Notes under the pieces: generated by a model | The model's input: the letters and a program-made list of their open reading frames with translations, nothing else | Told to the model about the DNA's origin: nothing | The model's database searches: none | In this document: positions 59,116-64,000 of the stretch, one piece after another | Layout of the letters: the number at the start of each line of letters is the position of its first letter | Numbering within the stretch: position 1 is the stretch's first letter | Source: JBGTFE01 sp049799955 | Lineage (GTDB): Bacteria; Acidobacteriota; Blastocatellia; Pyrinomonadales; Pyrinomonadaceae | Length of the DNA: 64,000 nt | Direction of reading: 5' to 3' | Assembly (NCBI GenBank): GCA_049799955.1 | Contig: JBARIW010000088.1 | Coordinates: forward strand, 19,004 to 83,003 | Translations under genes and position numbers: made by a program

Positions 59116-60662
59116 TTTTTGTAATTCAAAACCCATTCGAGCGCCGTGTCGCGCCCTTCCCGAAACGATTTCCAGTCGGGGTCGATTCTTTTATCCGGCA
59201 AAATTCCGGGCGTGTCCGAAGCGGCGAATTTATAAAGCTCAATCGAATAACTGAGCCACAAATGCGAATTCGGCAGCCCGACGCCTCTGTTTTCCTGATA
59301 ACCGTTTGGACGCGCGCCGGTCGGCTCGCCGACTAAAAACGCGCCTAAATCGTTCTTAAAATCAGCGGTGTTTGCCATTCCGGCGGAATATGTAACGCGC
59401 CCTGCAATGACAAATAAATGCCCGCGTTCGAGAAATCTTTTACGCTCTTTAATCTGCCTGACGAAATAATCGCGCCCGCGCGTAAAATCGCCGCCGCCGT
59501 TGTGGCGCATATCGATGACGAGCTTTTCGACCGGATTTTTGTCGATAAAATCGAATAATTCTTTGGAAAATTTGGAAAATTCCGGTCGTCGCGGATACCA
59601 ACGGAAATTTACATAAACCGTTTGCGCGTCTTTCAAATAGCTGAACGAAAGCGGTTTATCTTCGTTTTGCAAATAAAGCGGCGCGGCTTTGTATGGATTA
59701 AGCCATTCGATTTTCGCGTCCTGCGCAACGCCTTTTAATTCCTGTTTGAACTTTTTGCCGCCGGCGTCAATAAATTCATAAACGGCTTTGTCCGCGTCTT
59801 TCGAAACGCCGATTATTTTCAGAAAAACCGGGTAAGTGTACAAATACGAAGACGAGTTCAAAACAAACTGCTCGCTTTCGCCCTGCGAAATATATTCGCG
59901 CATCTGCTCGTAAATTTTCTCGACCGCGACGCCGTTAATTTTTACGAGACGAGCGCCGTTTGCGCGCGGAAAATCTTTGGAAACGCGCACGACGCGCAGT
60001 TCTTTTCCGAACCAATAGAGCCACATCGGAACTTTTGTATAAGACCAGCCCGCGCCTAATCCGGTGTGCCCGTCGCCGATTTTTGAAACGATTCGAACCA
60101 TCGCCCAGACGATTTCGTCGTCCGTGAGCGTCGGGATTTTCGCGTCCAAATCGGCAACCATTTTTTCAAACTGCTCGCGCGAGATTCGGTGAAACGCGTT
60201 TTTGTGTCGTTTGGGCAATTCTTCGCTTAAAAACTTCAAATCCTCGCGCCATTTTTCCTTGCTTTGCCGCAAAACGATTGAATAGTCCTTTTCCGCTTCT
60301 ACATTGCCGACGCGCTTTAATTCAAACATTCCGTTGACCGTCGTGCTTACAATCGTTCCGTTTAACCTGCTGTCTGAGACGCGTTTTCCGTTGAGAATTA
60401 AATCGTCGCCGCCCGCATCGAGTAAGATTGAAAATTTGTCGGAGGCGAATCTGCCTTCGATGATTTCGGGGTCGCCGAGCGGCGTGTGAAATACGCCCGA
60501 AAGCTTGCCGTTTTTATCGCGGATTTCGGCTGATATTTTCAATTTTCCGTATGGCTGCGCTTCCGCCGTCCCCTCATATTTGCCGGAAATATTGCTTTCC
60601 TGCGCGAAAATCGACACGACGAAAATAAAATATAAAACCAAAAAAAGACGTTTGGAAAACAT
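59112..60662 (-). CDS. Exported S41 family peptidase
   Basis: A 516-residue exported protein. Signal peptide MFSKRLFLVLYFIFVVSIFA. An N-terminal beta-rich domain of about 100 residues (SGKYEGTAEAQPYGKLKISA, DLILNGKRVSDSRLNGTI) is not catalytic. The S41 domain follows: LVIDMRHNGGGDFTRGRDYF, VIAGRVTYSAGMANTADF with the Ser of the TYSAG motif, and LVGEPTGARPNGYQE. It resembles the tail-specific or C-terminal processing proteases, without a PDZ domain. Its stop codon overlaps that of the ROK regulator on the other strand. An inverted repeat precedes it. Confidence 0.9.
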   Translation of the reverse strand: MFSKRLFLVLYFIFVVSIFAQESNISGKYEGTAEAQPYGKLKISAEIRDKNGKLSGVFHTPLGDPEIIEGRFASDKFSILLDAGGDDLILNGKRVSDSRLNGTIVSTTVNGMFELKRVGNVEAEKDYSIVLRQSKEKWREDLKFLSEELPKRHKNAFHRISREQFEKMVADLDAKIPTLTDDEIVWAMVRIVSKIGDGHTGLGAGWSYTKVPMWLYWFGKELRVVRVSKDFPRANGARLVKINGVAVEKIYEQMREYISQGESEQFVLNSSSYLYTYPVFLKIIGVSKDADKAVYEFIDAGGKKFKQELKGVAQDAKIEWLNPYKAAPLYLQNEDKPLSFSYLKDAQTVYVNFRWYPRRPEFSKFSKELFDFIDKNPVEKLVIDMRHNGGGDFTRGRDYFVRQIKERKRFLERGHLFVIAGRVTYSAGMANTADFKNDLGAFLVGEPTGARPNGYQENRGVGLPNSHLWLSYSIELYKFAASDTPGILPDKRIDPDWKSFREGRDTALEWVLNYKN

Positions 60663-60670
60663 AACGATAA

Positions 60671-60718
60671 ATCCTCAAAAAGCGCAGCTATATTATAGCA
60701 AAACAAAGTTTTGAGGAT
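60671..60718. promoter_or_regulatory. Inverted repeat with nested dyad before the S41 gene
   Basis: Outer arms ATCCTCAAAA (60671-60680) and TTTTGAGGAT (60709-60718) enclose a nested dyad GCTATA-T-TATAGC (60687-60699). It lies in the 79-base gap between the M14 gene end and the S41 start, both on the minus strand. It could be a promoter/operator or an attenuator for the S41 gene. Confidence 0.5.
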
Positions 60719-60741
60719 GAAGAATTTTAAATTGGGCTTTT

Positions 60742-63180
60742 CTATTTTTCCAGCGCGTTGAAAATAAACGGGAATGTTCCGAAAGTCTGTCCGCGATGCT
60801 GCGGGCGAAAGGCGAAAAGAATGATTTTGCCTTTGCCGTAAACGGTTTCCGCCAGCGCCGATTTGCCGTTTAAGCTTTTTTCGCCGAGCATCCAGCCCGA
60901 AAGCAGCGCGTCCGTTTCGGCGTAATTTGCGATTGATTTAACTTTAGCTTTATCTTCAATCTCAAACGCCGAGCTGTCGATAAAATAAGCGGCGATTTCG
61001 CGTCTTAAACCTTTGGCAAGCGGATTTGCCGTATCGACGTTTAGTTTTACAATCGAGCCGGGATTGTAAAATTCGTTGCGCTTTAAGCCTTTCAGGACAT
61101 TTTTCACCGGCAGATTAAATTGCTTGATAACCAGTTCGCACGAATCGTCAAAACAAATTAGTTTTCCGCCCGCTTCGACAAATTTTTTCAGATTCCCGAC
61201 GCCCTGCTCGCCGATTCCGCCCGCGAATTCGTCGGCGTATTTTTCCGCGCTCAAGCCTTTAACAATCGAATTTTCACTGTCGGCTGGCAAAATTATCGCG
61301 TCGAAATTCAGACGATTTTCCCGAAAATCGCGGTCGGAAACGGACTCGAAAGGAACGGAAAAAGTGTCGAGAACAAAGCGCGTCCAACCTTCGTCCATCG
61401 AGCCTGTAAAACCTTTGTAAAGTCCGATTTTCGGCTGTGTTTTAAGCGGATTAGGAAGTTTGGCAAAAGGTTCGCCGGCAGGATTCAGGTTCAAAACCTG
61501 CCGCGCCTGATTGATGTTTTCAACGCGTTTTAAAGTGTTTCGATGCTGCGCTAAATCCTTGATTTGCCACGCCGCCGCGTATTCAACGCCCATCTGCAAA
61601 GGCAGCGTCCAGCCCGCGACATCATAAGGCGTTTCGCCTTCGCCTTTTTCGTTGACGCGATGCGGGTAAATTTGTTTTTCAAACAGGCTCAGAACATTAT
61701 TTTTCTGCGGCTGATTAACGAAAACGAGAAAGCTGCCGAGCGGGATTTCGTGAAAGTCAGCCTGCGTTTGCGTGTGTTTGATTTCCAGCTCGCGCGTCAT
61801 CTGAAAAACTTCGACGCCCTGCCACGTTAAAATTTCCAAAAGGCGCGAAACATTTTCCTCCGCGGGCTGTCCCGCCGTGATGATAAACGCCTGCGGTTCG
61901 TCCGCTTTCGTTTCGAGATTCGATTTTCCAAGCTCGTAGAAATTCTTGAGATAACGCGGGCGAAATTTTGAAGCCATTTCGAGCAGCGCGCGCGAAGCAA
62001 TCATTTCGATTTCGGCGATATCGCGTGGTCGCCAAACGCCGCCGCGCCACGCGTCAGGATAATTCGTCGCGGTTTCAAGCACGGAACTCAAGCCCCGAAC
62101 GCCGCGATTTTTTCTCAAATCGTCTTCGGTAATCGTAATCGGCGACATCAGATTCGCGCTTGCCGCCTCCGACAAAATTCCGATTGAGTTGTGATAATAC
62201 GGCGCGGAGCGAAAACCGCCGTGCCACCACGTGTCGTAAGTCGAATTCGTCGCTACGCCCGCAATGTTTTTCGCCTGCAAATCAGCCGCCATCTTGTAGC
62301 CGATTAGCCCGACTTCGCGCAAAATCGACGGCGCGACACGCGGATTCGGCGGGTCGAAAAACGGCGGAATGATAAAGCGCGAAGCGTTTTGTCCCTGCTG
62401 GTGAACGTCGTAAACAATTTGCGGAAACCATTCCTGCCAGAAAAGCTTCGTTACGTTTTGCGTCTCCTTCAGATTCATCATAAACCAGTCGCGGTTGTCG
62501 TCGTGTCCGGCGTAATGATGATAAAGCTCCGGCGGCGAAGTTCCTTCGGATTTTGTGCCGAGCGTTTTGCGATACCAGTTTGCGACGATGTCGATTCCGT
62601 CGGGATTTGTCGAAGGAATCAGCAGCAAAATCGTGTTTTGCAGAATCGCTTTCGTCTCGTCGTCTTTCGCCGATGCAAGCTCAAAGGCAAGATTCATCGA
62701 CATCTGCGAGGCGACGATTTCGGTCGAGTGAATCGAGCAGGCAATCGAGACAATCGTTTTGCCGTTTTTGATTAGATTTTCAAGCTCCGATTGGTCTTTA
62801 ACGGAGCGCGGGTCGGCGAGCTTTGCGCTGATTTGCCGGTATTTTTCGAGGTTTTTAATGTTGTCCGACGCCGAAATGAAAGCGACGATAAAAGGCTTTC
62901 CGAGCGTCGTTTTGCCGATTTCTCTGACCGCAACTCTATCGCTCGCCGCGTCGAGTTTCTTAAAATAATCGCTTATTTGCGTCCAGTCGGCGATGGTTTT
63001 ATCATCGGTCGGCTGAAATCCGAGAACGGATTTCGGCGACGGAACATTTTGCGCGAAAACTGCAAAAACGGAAAGCAAAATTAAACCGCAGATATACGCG
63101 GATGAACGCAGATAAGAAATAAAAAAACTGACATCTGACATCTGATATCTGACATCTGACTTTGAACTTTGAACTTTCAT
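60742..63180 (-). CDS. Exported M14 family zinc carboxypeptidase-like protein
   Basis: An 812-residue exported protein. The M14 core shows TTLGKPFIVAFISASDN, SIACSIHSTEIVASQMSMNLAFE with the HxxE zinc pair, LLIPSTNPDGIDIV, and YDVHQQGQNASRF with the third His. After the catalytic domain (about residue 400) come about 400 residues without recognised motifs, including a ThuA/GATase-like stretch (FDAIILPADSEN, FVEAGGKLICFDDS). The first 35 residues and start codon (63180, or MSDV at 63141) are encoded by tandem repeat units. The gene is divergent from plsC and the longer frame to 63372 overlaps that gene. Confidence 0.85.
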   Translation of the reverse strand: MKVQSSKSDVRYQMSDVSFFISYLRSSAYICGLILLSVFAVFAQNVPSPKSVLGFQPTDDKTIADWTQISDYFKKLDAASDRVAVREIGKTTLGKPFIVAFISASDNIKNLEKYRQISAKLADPRSVKDQSELENLIKNGKTIVSIACSIHSTEIVASQMSMNLAFELASAKDDETKAILQNTILLLIPSTNPDGIDIVANWYRKTLGTKSEGTSPPELYHHYAGHDDNRDWFMMNLKETQNVTKLFWQEWFPQIVYDVHQQGQNASRFIIPPFFDPPNPRVAPSILREVGLIGYKMAADLQAKNIAGVATNSTYDTWWHGGFRSAPYYHNSIGILSEAASANLMSPITITEDDLRKNRGVRGLSSVLETATNYPDAWRGGVWRPRDIAEIEMIASRALLEMASKFRPRYLKNFYELGKSNLETKADEPQAFIITAGQPAEENVSRLLEILTWQGVEVFQMTRELEIKHTQTQADFHEIPLGSFLVFVNQPQKNNVLSLFEKQIYPHRVNEKGEGETPYDVAGWTLPLQMGVEYAAAWQIKDLAQHRNTLKRVENINQARQVLNLNPAGEPFAKLPNPLKTQPKIGLYKGFTGSMDEGWTRFVLDTFSVPFESVSDRDFRENRLNFDAIILPADSENSIVKGLSAEKYADEFAGGIGEQGVGNLKKFVEAGGKLICFDDSCELVIKQFNLPVKNVLKGLKRNEFYNPGSIVKLNVDTANPLAKGLRREIAAYFIDSSAFEIEDKAKVKSIANYAETDALLSGWMLGEKSLNGKSALAETVYGKGKIILFAFRPQHRGQTFGTFPFIFNALEK

Positions 63181-63183
63181 CAT
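63086..63183. repeat. One-sided repeat cluster (CGCAGAT, ACATCTG and TTTGAAC units)
   Basis: Three kinds of direct units follow each other: CCGCAGATATACGCGGATG and CGCAGAT, then four 7-bp ACATCTG units (63130-63159), then TTTGAAC units (63160-63176). No long inverted arm is seen, unlike in the other elements. It covers the start codon and signal-peptide n-region of the M14 gene. Confidence 0.85.
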
Positions 63184-63196
63184 TAAACTATTCACG

Positions 63197-63991
63197 ATGC
63201 AAAACCTTTCCTTAGAAGCAATTCGGGAAAATAAGAAGTTAATCTTTCCTGTAAAGAAGTCTAACAAATCGCGCTTCATCGGCAAACTTCGATACTGGTG
63301 GTGCTGGTTTGCCGCGGCGATGCTGCTTTTGATTGTCGGCGCGCCTTCGCTGATTTTTTTGTGGGCAATCAACCGGAAATTGTGGCTTTACCCGATTGCA
63401 AACTGGGGCGCGGAAATGTGGCTAAAGGCGTGCGGCGCGCGCGTTGAGGTTAAAGGCTTGGAAAATCTCGAAGCGGATAAATCGTATGTTTTTATCTCAA
63501 ATCACCGCTCGTATCTCGACACTGCCGCGATTTTTCGCTATGCGGGGAAAAACATCGGGCTTGTGGCAAAAAAAGAGCTTTTGAAAGTCCCGGTGATGGG
63601 ACAGGGAATGGGTTTTGTCAACGTGATTGCGATTGACCGCACGAATCCCGAACGCGCAAGACAATCGATGAAAAAGGCGCGTGAAGTGATGGAAGCAGGC
63701 TATTCGTTCGGAGTTTTTGTCGAAGGCACGCGCGCGATGCCGGGCGAGCTTTTGCCGTTTAAAAAAGGCGCGTTTCATCTCGCATTGCAAACTGATGCGC
63801 CGATTATTCCGGTCGCTTTCAAAAACACTGATTGGATGATGGGCAAAAAAACGGGCGTTCTGTTTCCGGGAACAATCGAGCTGGTTTTGCTTCCGCCGAT
63901 TGAAACGAAAAATTGTTCCGAAAAAGATTTGGCAAATTTATTGAAAAAGACGCGCGAAGCAATAGCCGGAGAACTGAGAAGTGAGAAGTGA
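63197..63991 (+). CDS. plsC: 1-acyl-sn-glycerol-3-phosphate acyltransferase
   Basis: A 264-residue membrane-bound enzyme that makes phosphatidic acid from lysophosphatidic acid. A hydrophobic segment (WWCWFAAAMLLLIVGAPSLI) is followed by the acyltransferase motif SNHRSYLDTAA (H and D at residues 103 and 108), IGLVAKKELLKVPVMGQGM, FVEGTRAMPGELLPFKKGAF and APIIPVAFKNTDW, the four classical motifs in order. Length is normal. The last residues LRSEK and the stop codon are encoded by the first units of the repeat element that ends the window. Confidence 0.95.
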   Translation: MQNLSLEAIRENKKLIFPVKKSNKSRFIGKLRYWWCWFAAAMLLLIVGAPSLIFLWAINRKLWLYPIANWGAEMWLKACGARVEVKGLENLEADKSYVFISNHRSYLDTAAIFRYAGKNIGLVAKKELLKVPVMGQGMGFVNVIAIDRTNPERARQSMKKAREVMEAGYSFGVFVEGTRAMPGELLPFKKGAFHLALQTDAPIIPVAFKNTDWMMGKKTGVLFPGTIELVLLPPIETKNCSEKDLANLLKKTREAIAGELRSEK

Positions 63992-64000
63992 GATGTGAGA
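63970..64000. repeat. Repeat element, 7-bp units (GTGAGAA family), cut by the window end
   Basis: GAGAACTGAGAAGTGAGAAG followed by TGAGATGTGAGA runs to the last base. The unit family is that of the element at 17570. The inverted arm, if any, is beyond the window. The element supplies the plsC stop codon. Confidence 0.8.

Overview
The window reads as bacterial chromosome from a Gram-negative, diderm lineage, most likely Acidobacteriota (a Blastocatellia/Pyrinomonadales-like genome). This is inferred from the large TonB-dependent receptor with an N-terminal carboxypeptidase-regulatory domain and no SusD partner, several secreted PD40 (TolB-like) propellers, two PagL-type outer-membrane lipid A deacylases, and the Hfq, DXP-pathway and RseP genes. 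No rRNA, CRISPR array, insertion sequence or transposase was seen. One tRNA gene, Arg (anticodon TCT), lies near the left end.

Layout. 1-1.7 kb: a partial HNH-type zinc-finger gene, tRNA-Arg, cmk and a DUF6176 gene. 1.7-5.7 kb: a two-gene module, a HEXXH metallopeptidase-like protein overlapping a ComEC-like metallo-beta-lactamase-fold protein, preceded by a perfect 24-bp palindrome. 5.8-14.2 kb: YjbR, threonine aldolase, a secreted reprolysin-like protease, a small FMN-reductase/UBP-zinc-finger/DUF5996 operon, gamma carbonic anhydrase and tandem PagL homologues. 14.2-27.7 kb: mostly housekeeping genes (hisS, dxr, rseP, ispG, holB, tmk, hfq, miaA) with small accessory genes between them. 27.9-39.9 kb: GH92 mannosidase, TolB-like propellers, an AraC regulator, a DJ-1/PfpI protein, MscS, an 11-unit 21-bp tandem array, a secreted protein of unknown function, a SpoIID-domain protein and uvsE. 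40-59 kb: a starch/maltodextrin utilisation locus. 59-64 kb: S41 and M14 peptidases and a PlsC acyltransferase.

The starch locus reads as a full pathway. A ROK regulator probably controls the TonB receptor through an inverted repeat found in front of both genes. The receptor would import oligosaccharides. Three exported GH13 enzymes and a glucoamylase-esterase fusion degrade them, MalQ rearranges maltodextrins, an MFS permease crosses the inner membrane, and a ROK glucokinase traps glucose. A second ROK regulator closes the cluster.

The most striking feature is not a gene. About sixteen short elements, roughly one per 4 kb, are each built from imperfect tandem units of 7-10 bp, and most are followed by a reverse complement so that they can fold into long hairpins. 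Unit sequences differ between loci but the architecture is constant, and some families recur. They sit between genes, nest inside each other, supply stop codons and C-termini to neighbouring genes, interrupt dxr in frame, and form part of the signal-peptide coding region of three exported enzymes. This behaviour and the 21-bp array are the best candidates for undescribed biology here.
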